DNA of 64,000 nt from Mesorhizobium sp. Pch-S. GTDB lineage: Bacteria > Pseudomonadota > Alphaproteobacteria > Rhizobiales > Rhizobiaceae. The stretch lies in assembly GCF_004136315.1 (NCBI RefSeq), contig NZ_CP029562.1, positions 310,001 through 374,000 of the forward strand. The letters are read 5' to 3'. Position 1 is the first letter of the stretch. The number at the start of each line of letters is the position of its first letter. Under the pieces are notes generated by a model that was not told the origin of the DNA, did not search any database, and saw only the letters and a program-made list of their open reading frames with translations. The translations under genes were made by a program, and so were the position numbers. Of the stretch, positions 28,255-37,714 are shown piece by piece.

Positions 28255-29475
28255 ATGCGCAATCCTTATGGTGAAATCTTCAGAGTCCCCGGAGCCAAGG
28301 GCTTCGCAGCCGCCGCCTTCTTTGCACGGTTGCCTATCGCCATGGCTCCCATCGGTATTGTCGCGATGCTGTCCCAGGCGCGCGGCGAGTACTGGCTGGC
28401 CGGCGCCGTATCGGCCACCTTCGCCTTGACCAACGCGTTTGCCGCCCCGCAGATCTCGCGATGGATCGACCGGCTCGGCCAGACCGCCGTGGCCGCCCCG
28501 ACCACGATCATCTCGGTCATCGCCTTCCTCACACTGCTCGCGGCCACCCATTATGACTGGCCAAGCTGGACCCTGTTCGTCTCGGCGTTCCTGGCCGCGG
28601 CGATGCCCAGCGTGCCGGCCATGGTGCGTGCGCGCTGGACGGAAAAATTCCGCGATCGTCCTGAGCTCAACACGGCCTTTGCCTTCGAGTCGGTCGCCGA
28701 TGAACTGGTCTATATTGCCGGCGCCTCGCTTTCGGTGGGCCTCAGCGTGGCGCTGTTCCCGGAAGCCGGCATGCTGGCGAGCACGCTTCTGCTGGCTTTC
28801 GGCATGGCTGCCTTCATCCTGCAACGGTCGAGCGAGCCCAAGGTCCGGCAGCCGGAGCATGGCAGCAGCGGTTCTGCTATCATGCTGCGTCCCGTTCAGA
28901 TCATCACGCTGGCCCTCATTTTCGTCGGCGCGATCTTCGCCACGGCCGAGGTCAGCTCGGTGGCCATCACCAAGGAGCTCGGCCAGCCCACCGCCGCCAG
29001 CCTGGTCATCGGCGTCTATGCCGCGGGTTCCTTCGTCGTCGGCCTTGTCGTCGGTGCGCTGAACCTCCAGGCTCCGAAACAGCGCCTGCTCGCTCTTTCG
29101 ATTGCCGTCGTCGCCTTGACCACCTTGCCATTGCTCGTCGCCAACACGGTTCCCTTGCTGGCGCTCGCAGTCTTCGTCAGCGGCGTGGCGATCTCGCCGA
29201 CCTTCATCATGGCCTTTGGCCTGATCGAACGGCGCGTGCCTGAAGCCATGCTGACCGAGGGCATCACCTGGGTGATGACCGGCATCGGCATCGGCATGGC
29301 ACTGGGGGCGTTCGTGGCCGGCTGGGTGGTCGACAACTACGGAGCACAGAACGGTTTCTGGGTTTCCGTGGCGGCCGGAACGATCTCCTTCGTGATCGTC
29401 CTTCTCGGTCAGAAGACACTCGCCGGCGAGGCGGACAGCGAATTATCGCAGGTTGCCCCGCAAGCAGCGAAATGA
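28255..29475 (+). CDS. MFS transporter (first of a tandem pair)
   Basis: About 406 residues and 12 predicted membrane segments. It starts MRNPYGEIFRVPGAKGF at ATG 28255, preceded by CCAGGAG. RWIDRLGQTAV lies in the loop after helix 2. The next gene encodes a clear paralogue with the same N-terminus (MRNPYSEIFQAPGAKAF) and matching loops such as VRARWTE and AFAFESV. Placement beside a TetR gene with strong operators suggests an inducible drug or metabolite exporter; the substrate is unknown. Confidence 0.86.
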   Translation: MRNPYGEIFRVPGAKGFAAAAFFARLPIAMAPIGIVAMLSQARGEYWLAGAVSATFALTNAFAAPQISRWIDRLGQTAVAAPTTIISVIAFLTLLAATHYDWPSWTLFVSAFLAAAMPSVPAMVRARWTEKFRDRPELNTAFAFESVADELVYIAGASLSVGLSVALFPEAGMLASTLLLAFGMAAFILQRSSEPKVRQPEHGSSGSAIMLRPVQIITLALIFVGAIFATAEVSSVAITKELGQPTAASLVIGVYAAGSFVVGLVVGALNLQAPKQRLLALSIAVVALTTLPLLVANTVPLLALAVFVSGVAISPTFIMAFGLIERRVPEAMLTEGITWVMTGIGIGMALGAFVAGWVVDNYGAQNGFWVSVAAGTISFVIVLLGQKTLAGEADSELSQVAPQAAK

Positions 29476-29557
29476 TGTTCGCGTTTCCCGAAACACGATC
29501 CCCACAGGACCAACGAGCCGCCTTCCCAGGCGGCTCGACTGTCTTTGAAATCTCAAC

Positions 29558-29660
29558 TAGAGCGTTTCCGGTTTTTACGGAAACGCGGAGACGCTCTAAG
29601 TTTTTGTTTTCGCCGCATTTTTGTAACGCCAAGTGATTCCACTTGGCTACAAAATGCTCT
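29558..29660 (+). repeat. Modular palindromic repeat, copy 1 (A+B)
   Basis: Module A is the hairpin AGAGCGTTTCC...GGAAACGC...GCTCT (29560-29598). Module B follows: TTTTGTAACGCCAAGTG ATTC CACTTGGCTACAAAATGCTCT, with an 8-bp perfect GCCAAGTG/CACTTGGC stem. It lies between the two tandem MFS genes and may end or process their transcript. The same unit recurs at 53485 and, inverted, at 57008. Confidence 0.85.
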
Positions 29661-29683
29661 ATCTCCGAGCCCCGGGGACTTTG

Positions 29684-30892
29684 ATGCGCAATCCATACAG
29701 TGAAATTTTCCAGGCGCCCGGCGCCAAGGCGTTTTCCGCGGCGGGCTTCCTGGCCCGCATGCCGCTTTCGATGATCACGCTCGGCATCGTGACGATGTTG
29801 TCAGAAACCCATGGCGAATACTGGCTTGCGGGCGCGGTCTCGGCCACCTTTGCGCTGGCGAGCGGCCTGATCGCACCTCAAGTGTCGCGCCTCGTCGACC
29901 GACACGGCCAGCGTCGCGTTCTTGTGCCCGCAACGCTGATCGCCGTGTCGGCCCTTATCAGCCTGATGGTGGCGACGCATCTGAAGGCGCCTAACTGGAC
30001 TCTGTTCCTGTTTGCCATTCTCAGTGGCGCCATGCCGAGCTTCAGTTCTTTCGTGCGGGCGCGCTGGACCGAACTCTATCGCGGCACCGCGAAACTGCAC
30101 ACGGCTTTTGCTTTCGAATCCGTGGTCGATGAAGCCGTCTTCATGGTTGGCCCGATTCTCGCCGTGGGACTGAGCGTCACCGTGTTCCCGGAAGCCGGGC
30201 CGCTGGCAGCCACCATCTTTCTCATCATCGGCAGCCTGCTGTTTGCCGCACAGCGATCAACTGAGCCGCCGATCCATGTACAGGAGCACAGCGGCGGTCA
30301 CTCCGTCATCCGCCTCGGCTCGCTACAGGTCATCGTCGTGACGCTGGCGTCGATCGGCGCGATCTTCGGCACGGCGGAAGTGGCTGCCGTCGCCTTCGCG
30401 GAGGCGCAAGGCAACAAGGCGGCCGCCAGCCTTGCACTTTCGGCCTACGCGGCAGGGTCGCTTATCGCCGGCCTCGCCTTCGGCATGCTGAAACTCAAGC
30501 TGCCGCTCGCGCGGCAGCTGCTGATCATGATCGCGCTGGCGGCCCTGACCACCTGGCCGCTGCTGATCGTCGGCAGCATCCCGATGCTTTGTCTGGTGCT
30601 GTTCGTCGCAGGCGTCGCGGTTTCGCCAACCATCATCACCGCGATGGCGCTGGTCGAAAAACTCGTACCCTCTTCCAAGCTCACCGAAGGCATGACCTGG
30701 GCGATCACCAGCATCGGCATCGGCCTGGCCGCGGGCTCGTCGGCTGCCGGCTGGGTGATCGACAACTACGGTGCGACCAGCGGCTTCCTGGTTTCGATTA
30801 CGGCCGGTGTCGTCGCCTTCATTGTCGCGCTGGCCGGGCAAGGCATTCTGCAACGATCCGTGCGCGGCACGAATGCGCCGGCAATGGCCTGA
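29684..30892 (+). CDS. MFS transporter (second of a tandem pair)
   Basis: About 402 residues, 12 membrane segments and a clear paralogue of the preceding gene (shared start, GEYWLAGAVSATFAL, VRARWTE, AFAFESV, GWVxDNYGA). The ATG at 29684 is chosen because it matches the first residue of the paralogue; an upstream in-frame ATG at 29633 lies in repeat copy 1. No operator-like palindrome is seen in the 208-base gap, so it may be read from the upstream promoter through the repeat. Confidence 0.86.
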   Translation: MRNPYSEIFQAPGAKAFSAAGFLARMPLSMITLGIVTMLSETHGEYWLAGAVSATFALASGLIAPQVSRLVDRHGQRRVLVPATLIAVSALISLMVATHLKAPNWTLFLFAILSGAMPSFSSFVRARWTELYRGTAKLHTAFAFESVVDEAVFMVGPILAVGLSVTVFPEAGPLAATIFLIIGSLLFAAQRSTEPPIHVQEHSGGHSVIRLGSLQVIVVTLASIGAIFGTAEVAAVAFAEAQGNKAAASLALSAYAAGSLIAGLAFGMLKLKLPLARQLLIMIALAALTTWPLLIVGSIPMLCLVLFVAGVAVSPTIITAMALVEKLVPSSKLTEGMTWAITSIGIGLAAGSSAAGWVIDNYGATSGFLVSITAGVVAFIVALAGQGILQRSVRGTNAPAMA

Positions 30893-30895
30893 ACG

Positions 30896-30922
30896 GTTTC
30901 GTTTCCTGGAATTGCTCTAGAG
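30896..30922. repeat. Modular repeat, fragment (end of module C)
   Basis: TTTCGTTTCCTGGAATTGCTCTAGAG matches the 3' end of module C (TGCTGGAATTGCTCT). Read on the minus strand, its CTAG gives the TAG stop codon of ribB (30917-30919). Confidence 0.65.
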
Positions 30923-32020
30923 AATTTCGGTCTTGGCGATACGGATGCCGAAACCTTCAAGGCCGACATAGTGCCGCTCGCGCGAGGCGATCAGGTTGAT
31001 CGAAGAGATGCCGAGATCCTTGAGGATCTGCGCGCCAAGTCCGATTTCGCGCCATTCGTTCTCGCGCCGGCGCGCTTCCTCATGATCCTCGCGGTCGCTG
31101 CCGCCCTGCCGGTTGCGGCCGCCATGGCTGCCGACGCCGGTGGACCCTTCGCGCAGATAGACGATGACGCCGCGCTTGCGCTCTCCAAGCGTCTTCATGA
31201 TGTCATCGAGCACGGTACGGGTGCCGAACACGTCCGTCGTGACGTCTTCCAGATGCAGCCGCACCGGCACTTCCTCGCCGTCGCGGATATCGCCGTAGAC
31301 GATCGCCAGATGATGCATCGCTTCCCAAGGCAGCGAATAAGCGATTGCCGTCGCCTTGCCGCCGGGCGTGTCGATGTCGGAGCAGGCAACACGCTCGACC
31401 AGCGTTTCCTTGCGCTGGCGGTAGGCGATGAGGTCCGCCACCGAAACCTGCTTGAGCCCGTGCTCCTCGGCGAAGGCCGCCACTTCGGGGCCCCGCTTGA
31501 CGGTGCCGTCGTCGTTGACCAGTTCGGAAATGACGCCGACCGGTGGCAGGCCGGCCAGCCTGCAGAGATCGACGGCGGCCTCCGTATGGCCGGAGCGCAT
31601 CAGCACGCCGCCTTCGCGCGCGATGAGCGGAAAGATGTGGCCAGGGCGCACGAAATCGCTGCCGGCGACATTGCCGTTGGCAAGATTGCGCACGGTCAAG
31701 GTGCGGTCCTCGGCGGAAATGCCGGTAGTCGTGCCGTGCTTGAAGTCGACGCTGACCGTGAAGGCAGTGGTGTGGGCGGAATCATTGTCCGCCACCATCG
31801 GCGCCAGGTTCAGCCGCTTCGCCTCTTCGCGCGGCATCGGCGTGCAGACGATGCCGGAGGTGTGGCGCACGATGAAAGCCATCTTCTCCGGCGTGCAATG
31901 AACGGCCGCGACGATCAGGTCGCCCTCGTTCTCGCGCCCGTCATCGTCCATGACGACAACGATCTCGCCGCGCTCGAAAGCGCGCAGGGCTTCGACAATT
32001 TTCTTCTGATCGTAAGGCAT
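30917..32020 (-). CDS. ribB: 3,4-dihydroxy-2-butanone 4-phosphate synthase (RibBA-like)
   Basis: 367 residues from the ATG at 32020. The N-terminal half (about 1-205) is RibB, with DDDGRENEGDLI (metal and active-site acids) and SGHTEAAVDLCRLAG; it makes the four-carbon unit of riboflavin. The C-terminal half resembles the GTP cyclohydrolase II domain of RibBA, but the usual zinc-cysteine cluster and nucleotide-binding residues are not clearly kept (ACSDIDTPGG near 216-225), as in many alphaproteobacterial RibB-GCHII-like fusions. GTP cyclohydrolase activity is therefore doubtful. It is co-directional with and downstream of aroC. Confidence 0.9.
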   Translation of the reverse strand: MPYDQKKIVEALRAFERGEIVVVMDDDGRENEGDLIVAAVHCTPEKMAFIVRHTSGIVCTPMPREEAKRLNLAPMVADNDSAHTTAFTVSVDFKHGTTTGISAEDRTLTVRNLANGNVAGSDFVRPGHIFPLIAREGGVLMRSGHTEAAVDLCRLAGLPPVGVISELVNDDGTVKRGPEVAAFAEEHGLKQVSVADLIAYRQRKETLVERVACSDIDTPGGKATAIAYSLPWEAMHHLAIVYGDIRDGEEVPVRLHLEDVTTDVFGTRTVLDDIMKTLGERKRGVIVYLREGSTGVGSHGGRNRQGGSDREDHEEARRRENEWREIGLGAQILKDLGISSINLIASRERHYVGLEGFGIRIAKTEIL

Positions 32021-32038
32021 GGGGCTCACTTCGTTCGC

Positions 32039-32135
<97 letters not shown>

Positions 32136-32155
<20 letters not shown>

Positions 32156-33239
32156 GTCCCCGATGGCGCAGATAATGGTCGGCAATGGCGCAGGCGACCA
32201 TTGCTTCGCCGATCGGCACGGCACGGATACCGACGCAAGGGTCATGGCGCCCCTTGGTGACGACATCGACGTCTTTGCCGTCCCGGTCGATGGACTTGCG
32301 CGGATTGAGGATCGAGGAGGTCGGCTTGACGGCGAAACGGGCGACGATCGGCTGGCCTGTCGAAATGCCGCCGAGAATGCCACCGGCATTGTTGGAGAGG
32401 AACACCGGCTTGCCGTCATTGCCCATGCGCATCTCGTCGGCGTTCTGTTCGCCGGTGATCCTGGCGGCTTCGAAACCGTTGCCGATCTCGACGCCCTTGA
32501 CGGCATTGATCGACATCAGGTTCGAGGCGATATCCTGATCGAGCTTGGCATAGATCGGCGCGCCCAGCCCGGCCGGCACGCCGTCGGCAACGATCTCGAT
32601 CACCGCACCGACCGACGAACCCGCCTTGCGGATGCCGTCGAGATAGGTCGTGAAGACCGGTACCGACTGTGGATCCGGCGTGAAGAACGGGTTTTCGCCA
32701 TCGTCGACGAAATTCCAGTTCCAGTTGGCGCGATCGATTGCCTTCTCGCCCATGGCGATCAGTGCTCCGCGCACGACCAGGCCCGGAACGACCTTGCGGG
32801 CGAGCGCGCCGGCTGCGACGCGCGCCGCAGTCTCGCGCGCCGAGGAACGGCCGCCACCGCGATGATCGCGAATGCCGTATTTGACCTCATAGGCATAATC
32901 GGCATGTCCCGGCCGATACTGGCGGGCGATTTCACCATAGTCCTTCGAACGCTGGTCGACATTCTCGATCAGCATCGACACCGGTGTGCCGGTGGTGATC
33001 ATCGTGACCCCGTCCTCGTCGAGGACGAAGCCGGACAGCACCTTGACCTCATCCGGCTCGCGGCGTTGGGTGACGAAGCGTGACTGGCCTGGGCGGCGGC
33101 GGTCGAGCTCGGCCTGGATGTCCTCGCGGGTGAAGCGGATGCCGGGCGGACAGCCATCAACGACACAGCCCAGCGCGGTACCGTGGCTTTCGCCCCAGGT
33201 GGTCACCCGGAAAAGATGGCCGAAGGTATTATGCGACAT
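32136..33239 (-). CDS. aroC: Chorismate synthase
   Basis: This 367-residue FMN-dependent enzyme performs the last step of the shikimate pathway. The signatures [36 protein letters not shown] and [17 protein letters not shown] are all present. The start ATG at 33239 and the length are normal. The last residues, VGSRQ, and the stop codon come from a repeat unit (GTCGGCAGTCGGCAGTAG) that is part of the intergenic CAGTAGG structure, so the native C-terminus appears to have been replaced or extended. ribB follows. Confidence 0.96.
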
Positions 33240-33382
33240 CGGTAGCAGCCCTCGCGCGGGCCAGATCCCGGCATGGCCAGCCTTCTAGTAGCGTTTTCCA
33301 CGGTGGTCAAACCGGGTTTGCCGAAGCCAATTTGCTCAACGCGCCACGAACAGTAGCACCGGCTGGACAAATAAACATAATC

Positions 33383-33406
33383 AGTTATATAACATGTTAT
33401 GTAACT
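33383..33406. promoter_or_regulatory. MarR operator palindrome
   Basis: AGTTATATAACA-TGTTATGTAACT is a 24-bp inverted repeat with 11 of 12 arm positions matching, placed 18 bases upstream of the marR ATG. MarR dimers usually bind AT-rich palindromes of this size and autoregulate, so this is the likely operator. Confidence 0.75.
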
Positions 33407-33423
33407 TAGAATGAGACTTTGCG

Positions 33424-33918
33424 ATGGTTGACGATGTCGTTCGCGAAATGGGCTACCTCACGCTTGGCAGCCGCCTCAGGCGGATCGGCGAACGTTTTCA
33501 GTCCGAGGTGCAAAGCGTGCTGGACGATCTGGATGTGCCGGTGCAGGCCAGCCAGTTTCCTGCCCTCGCGGCCATCGACCGCCTTGGTCCGCTGACGGTC
33601 GGCGATCTGGCCGAAGCGATCGGCATCACGCAGCCCGGCGCCACACGCATCATGACGCAATTGAGCGAAATCGGACTGGTCGATGTCAGGCAATCGTCGG
33701 AAGACCAGCGACGCCGGTTCCTCAGCCTGACAGACAAGGGGCGCCAGCTCGTTGAAACCTCGAAACGCAATCTCTGGCCCCGCATCGATGCCGCAGTAGC
33801 GGAAATCTGCGGAGACCTGACCGGCCCGCTGCTCGAGCAGCTGACCGCAATCGAACATGATCTCGACGCCACCCCGTTACATCGCCGTATCGCAAGGCAG
33901 CTCCATGACCCCGCTTGA
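33424..33918 (+). CDS. MarR family transcriptional regulator
   Basis: 164 residues with a MarR winged helix: LTVGDLAEAIGITQPGATRI (recognition helix) and QSSEDQRRRFLSLTDKGRQL (wing). The start ATG at 33424 follows a large operator palindrome. It overlaps the downstream acetyltransferase gene by 14 bases, so the pair is translationally coupled and probably autoregulated. Confidence 0.9.
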   Translation: MVDDVVREMGYLTLGSRLRRIGERFQSEVQSVLDDLDVPVQASQFPALAAIDRLGPLTVGDLAEAIGITQPGATRIMTQLSEIGLVDVRQSSEDQRRRFLSLTDKGRQLVETSKRNLWPRIDAAVAEICGDLTGPLLEQLTAIEHDLDATPLHRRIARQLHDPA

Positions 33919-34585
33919 TCGCCCCATCTGGAGCGCACTCGCCTCACGCCATGCTCACCTTTCCGAGGGTGGCTCGCTGGCGAAACGCTACCAGCCAACG
34001 GTCTCCGCCTTTGCGGCGACCATGGACGATACCGCGTCAAGCCTGCAGGCGCTTTTCGATCTGTCGTCCGACGGCCGGAGCCTGCTTTTCCTCCAGGCCG
34101 ACACGGTGAAGGTCCCGGCCGGCATGACGATCGTGTCGGCCGCCGCAGCTGTGCAGATGATCGCGAGCCATCCGTCAACGGTCGAACAGGACGACCGCAT
34201 CGCGCTTCTCGGCGAAGCCGATATCCCGGCGATGCAGGCACTGGCGGAACTCACCAAGCCGGGCCCCTTCACGGCACGCGCTCTGGAACTCGGTGCTTTC
34301 TGGGGCGTGAAGGAAGACGGTCGGTTGCTCGCGATGGCTGGTGAACGCATGAAACCGCAAGGGTTCAGTGAGATCAGCGGCGTCTGTTCGCATCCGGATG
34401 CTCGTGGCCGCGGTCTCGCCAAACGACTGTCGATGTTCGTGGCGGGTCGTATCATCGAACGCGGCGAAGAGCCTTTTCTGCATGCCTACGCAACGAACAC
34501 AGCCGCGATCGCGCTTTATGAATCCATCGGATTTTCAGTGCGCTCGGCCATGCGTGTGGCAGTCCTGCAGCGCGCAGCAAACTGA
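33905..34585 (+). CDS. GNAT family N-acetyltransferase
   Basis: 226 residues from the ATG at 33905. The C-terminal half has the acetyl-CoA motif VCSHPDARGRGLAKRL and the closing ALYESIGF. The N-terminal half is a divergent GNAT-like region, which matches the two-domain FR47-like arrangement. The substrate is unknown; linkage to a MarR regulator suggests modification of a small toxic or signalling compound. Confidence 0.85.
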   Translation: MTPLDRPIWSALASRHAHLSEGGSLAKRYQPTVSAFAATMDDTASSLQALFDLSSDGRSLLFLQADTVKVPAGMTIVSAAAAVQMIASHPSTVEQDDRIALLGEADIPAMQALAELTKPGPFTARALELGAFWGVKEDGRLLAMAGERMKPQGFSEISGVCSHPDARGRGLAKRLSMFVAGRIIERGEEPFLHAYATNTAAIALYESIGFSVRSAMRVAVLQRAAN

Positions 34586-34735
34586 CGAAAGACCGCCTGA
34601 ACAAAAGGTCGCAGCCATGTTGTCCACGGCAGGTGACTTAGGTTTGACACATTCGACTGGTTTCTGTTTGCTTCCGTCGCCGCACACGGCCGCCGCATGG
34701 GAACGGCGTACAACAACAAACAATGAGGACCATCA

Positions 34736-34984
34736 ATGCGTACCCTGCTCGGCGCCATAGCCGCCACCGTGCTTGTCGTGACTGCCGCTTTCGCGGGCCA
34801 GGCGGAAGGCAAGATCAAGAAGGTCGACAGGGAGACCCTGACGCTGACGCTGGATGACGGCAAGGCCTACAAGCTGAATGCCGAAATGGATCTGGAAGCT
34901 TTGAAGCCCGGCACCGACGTCGTCATTGCCTATGACGTCAGCAATGGCGAGAACGTCATCACCGACATGGAGCTGCCCCAATAA
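34736..34984 (+). CDS. DUF1344 family secreted protein
   Basis: 82 residues with a signal peptide (LLGAIAATVLVVTAAFAG) and a short beta domain GKIKKVDRETLTLTLDDGKA, then YKLNAEMDLEALKPGTDVVI, as in DUF1344. It is probably periplasmic. Function unknown. ATG 34736 follows AATGAGGACCATCA. Confidence 0.86.
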   Translation: MRTLLGAIAATVLVVTAAFAGQAEGKIKKVDRETLTLTLDDGKAYKLNAEMDLEALKPGTDVVIAYDVSNGENVITDMELPQ

Positions 34985-35000
34985 GGCAAACCAGCGACAG

Positions 35001-35085
35001 CTCGCTGAAAGTGCGCTGCGGTTTTTGTTGCGGAATAGAGAAAGAGTTGCAGCGTTCCGGGTAAAAGCTGAAATGCGCCGGAGCG
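35001..35085 (-). repeat. Modular repeat, degenerate module C (inverted)
   Basis: CTGAAAGTGCGCTGCGGTTTT..., then TGCGGAATAGAGAAAGAG, resembles inverted module C as seen at 41471 and 43690 but with many changes. It lies between the DUF1344 gene and the diguanylate cyclase gene. Confidence 0.55.
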
Positions 35086-35140
35086 TCATGCCGCTGCACC
35101 GGCGTTCTCTGTTGGAATTCCGGTCGCGCAGTACCCGCTC

Positions 35141-36928
35141 TTACTGCCGGGCCTGGATTTCGCTTGCCATCACTGTCCTGTTACGGCCCGCAGCTTTTGC
35201 CTTGAGCAAGGCCGCATCGGCGCGTGTGACAAGCGTTTCAATCGAGCCATCCTGCGGGGATGCCGCAACGCCGATGGAAGTCGACACCGTTCCGAGCACC
35301 CTGCCGGAATGGGAAAGCGTGGCGCCGCCGATCTTCCGACGCAACCCGTCCGCAAGCTCTGCGGCCTGGTCTTCTTCAAGCCCGGGCAGGAGCACGGTGA
35401 ATTCCTCCCCGCCGAAACGGTAGGCAGTGCCTGCCGGGCCTACCGTCTCACGCAATATCTGCCCGACATACTGCATGACCAGATCGCCCGCGTCGTGCCC
35501 GAACTCGTCATTGAAACGCTTGAAATGATCGATGTCGACCATCAGGCAGGCTATTTGCTCGCCGCTACGGTTCTGGCCGTGCTGCTGCAACGTTTCGTCC
35601 AGGAAGCGACGATTGAACAGGCCGGTCAGGGGATCGCGCACGGCAAGCTCGATCAGCTTCTCCCGCAACTGCAGGTTTGCGATCGCAAGGCCGACATTTT
35701 CCGCAATCAGTTCAAGATAGAGCCTGGCGCCACCGGATCCGAGCGCGTTCTCTCCACGCTCTTCGGTGTAGATAAGGCCGATCATGTCACCTTGGGCCGT
35801 CAACGGCATGCAGAGCGCGGTCGGGCCTGACGCCTCGAGGTGTCGGCAAGGAACGTCGGAGCCCTTCGTCCCGCTTTCGTGCGAACGGCCGCGGCGAAGC
35901 CCCCAACAGGCAGAGGCCGGAAATGCCGCCTCCGAACGCTGCGGTTCGAGCCATACGCCGGCGCGTGTCAGCGCGGTCTTGCTGTCGTTGAGGATGTACA
36001 GACCTCCGGCGAGGTCGGGGAATATTTCGGGAATGAAGCGAACCACGACCTCGGCAAGCTCCGCCTGGTTCTGGCATGCCTGCACCCGGTGCATCATTTG
36101 CAGAATCATGTCCTTGGTGCGCTGGTCGGCCCTTTGCTCGGCATCCAGCCGCTCCCGCTCGATCAGATTCGTGCGGAATATCTCGATCGCGTCATTCATT
36201 TCGCCGATCTCGTCGGCGCGCCGCTCAACCGGCACTTCGACGGTATAGTCCTGCTTGGCGAGCCGGCTGACGATCCCGGTCATCTGCATCAACGGCTTCA
36301 CCACCCGTCGCCTCAGGACGAAGTAGAGAACAGCGACAAACAGCGCGCCGGTGACCGCAAGCATGATCTTGGCAACCAGGCTCCACCAGTTGCTGCGGTC
36401 GCGAGCCGCTTCAAGCTGTGCTCCAGTGCGCGCCGCAGTCAGGTCGCGAAAATGCGCGACGGTCTGGACAAGCGCACCCTGGACCCGCTCGTATCCCGCG
36501 CCGAACAGACCCTCCTGGGCAGCGGTCTTGTCTCCGCGCTGAAAGGCCTCGATCGCTGCCAGTTCGATCTTGTCCAGTGCCTCCGCATCCCGAACGACAG
36601 CCTTCAGCGCTTCTGCTTCGCCCGGCGCCAGTCCCTGGGCGGCCAGCTTGGTTGCCGTTGCCTCCCTGCTCCGTTCCGAATTCTCCCCTGCGCGAAACGC
36701 CTCCAGGTAGCGCTCATCGCCGCGCATCACGTAGAGCCGCGCATCATCACTTCCCAGTTCGGCGCCGAGCGCAAGATCCTCGGCCAGCGTATCGAGCGCC
36801 AGATGTTCCTCGACCGCAGCGCGCTCCTGGAGGGCGCTGTGCGAAGACATCATGAAGGCGCCGCCCGAAAGCGCGGTCAGGACCACGGTGATGCCGTAGG
36901 CCCAGTTGGTGATGGAGGTGATTCTCAT
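35141..36928 (-). CDS. Membrane diguanylate cyclase with HAMP and GAF-like domains
   Basis: 595 residues. Two transmembrane helices (about 8-28 and 184-205) flank a periplasmic helical sensor; then come HAMP (about 206-262), a GAF-like region (about 270-425) and GGDEF (about 430-590). The active-site loop is RFGGEEF (506-510), so it should make cyclic di-GMP. The inhibitory site expected five residues before the loop is GPAG at 497-500, not RxxD, so product feedback is probably lacking. The sensed signal is unknown. Confidence 0.9.
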   Translation of the reverse strand: MRITSITNWAYGITVVLTALSGGAFMMSSHSALQERAAVEEHLALDTLAEDLALGAELGSDDARLYVMRGDERYLEAFRAGENSERSREATATKLAAQGLAPGEAEALKAVVRDAEALDKIELAAIEAFQRGDKTAAQEGLFGAGYERVQGALVQTVAHFRDLTAARTGAQLEAARDRSNWWSLVAKIMLAVTGALFVAVLYFVLRRRVVKPLMQMTGIVSRLAKQDYTVEVPVERRADEIGEMNDAIEIFRTNLIERERLDAEQRADQRTKDMILQMMHRVQACQNQAELAEVVVRFIPEIFPDLAGGLYILNDSKTALTRAGVWLEPQRSEAAFPASACWGLRRGRSHESGTKGSDVPCRHLEASGPTALCMPLTAQGDMIGLIYTEERGENALGSGGARLYLELIAENVGLAIANLQLREKLIELAVRDPLTGLFNRRFLDETLQQHGQNRSGEQIACLMVDIDHFKRFNDEFGHDAGDLVMQYVGQILRETVGPAGTAYRFGGEEFTVLLPGLEEDQAAELADGLRRKIGGATLSHSGRVLGTVSTSIGVAASPQDGSIETLVTRADAALLKAKAAGRNRTVMASEIQARQ

Positions 36929-37018
36929 CGTCTTACGGTGCCAGCCGCTGTTTGAAGCAGGAATGAGGAGAAACGCGCATGCGCAATACGGTACGGTCGA
37001 ACTGTACTACGCTGTAGC

Positions 37019-37081
37019 TCTTTGTTTTTACGCACTTCCAGACGCAAGCCGCCGCGTATGTCTGCTGGAATTGCTCTAGAG
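37019..37081 (+). repeat. Modular repeat, module C
   Basis: TCTTTGTTTTTACGCACTTC..., then ACGCAAGCCGCC, ends TGCTGGAATTGCTCTAGAG. This is module C without module A. Read on the minus strand, its CTAG provides the TAG stop of the phosphatase gene (37076-37078). Confidence 0.75.
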
Positions 37082-37666
37082 CCACTCCAGATGGCGGCCC
37101 TGCACCCTCAGAACCCGGTCCTGCGGAATTTCCAGCGAGGCTGCTTCATCCTTCGAAGCTTCGGCAATCATCCGGAACAGGCAACGTATCACACCACCAT
37201 GCGTGACGCAGACGGTCTCACGTTCCATGGCCTGGAACACCGGCTGGATACGCGACAGCAGCTTCTGATAGCTCTCCGCGCCCGCGCCCGGCGGCGTGAA
37301 ATCCCATTTATCTTCGCCACGGGCACGGCTTGCACCCGGATACCTGGTCTCAAGTTCGGGATAGGTAAAACCCTGCCAGTCACCAAAATTGAGCTCGACA
37401 AGCCGCTCGTCGGTCCGATAGCCGGCCGGCTCCTGTCCCATGGCCGCGCGCAACAGCTCCATCGTCTCGCGCGTACGCAGCATCGGGCTGGAGACATAGT
37501 CAAAACCGGCCTTTGCGGTGCCGATCAAATCCGCGAGCTTGCGCCCATTCTCCGATGCCTGCCGACGGCCGAGATCGTTGAGATCCGTATCGGCCTGCCC
37601 TTGCAGACGGTGCTCGGCATTCCAGTCGGTCTGGCCGTGACGCACGACATAGATAAGCGCAGACAT
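37076..37666 (-). CDS. Histidine phosphatase family protein
   Basis: 196 residues. The phosphoglycerate-mutase-like catalytic motif RHGQTDWN (H10) is followed by SSPMLRTRETM, ELNFGDWQG and a second histidine in VTHGGVIRCL. It is probably a small-molecule or phosphosugar phosphatase; the family is too broad to assign a substrate. It lies 48 bases downstream of fabI on the same strand. Its stop codon is inside a dispersed repeat. Confidence 0.88.
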   Translation of the reverse strand: MSALIYVVRHGQTDWNAEHRLQGQADTDLNDLGRRQASENGRKLADLIGTAKAGFDYVSSPMLRTRETMELLRAAMGQEPAGYRTDERLVELNFGDWQGFTYPELETRYPGASRARGEDKWDFTPPGAGAESYQKLLSRIQPVFQAMERETVCVTHGGVIRCLFRMIAEASKDEAASLEIPQDRVLRVQGRHLEWL

Positions 37667-37714
37667 GGCGCGCGAACGACCTCCGGTACGATGCTGGAAT
37701 GCCGGGCGGAAGCC

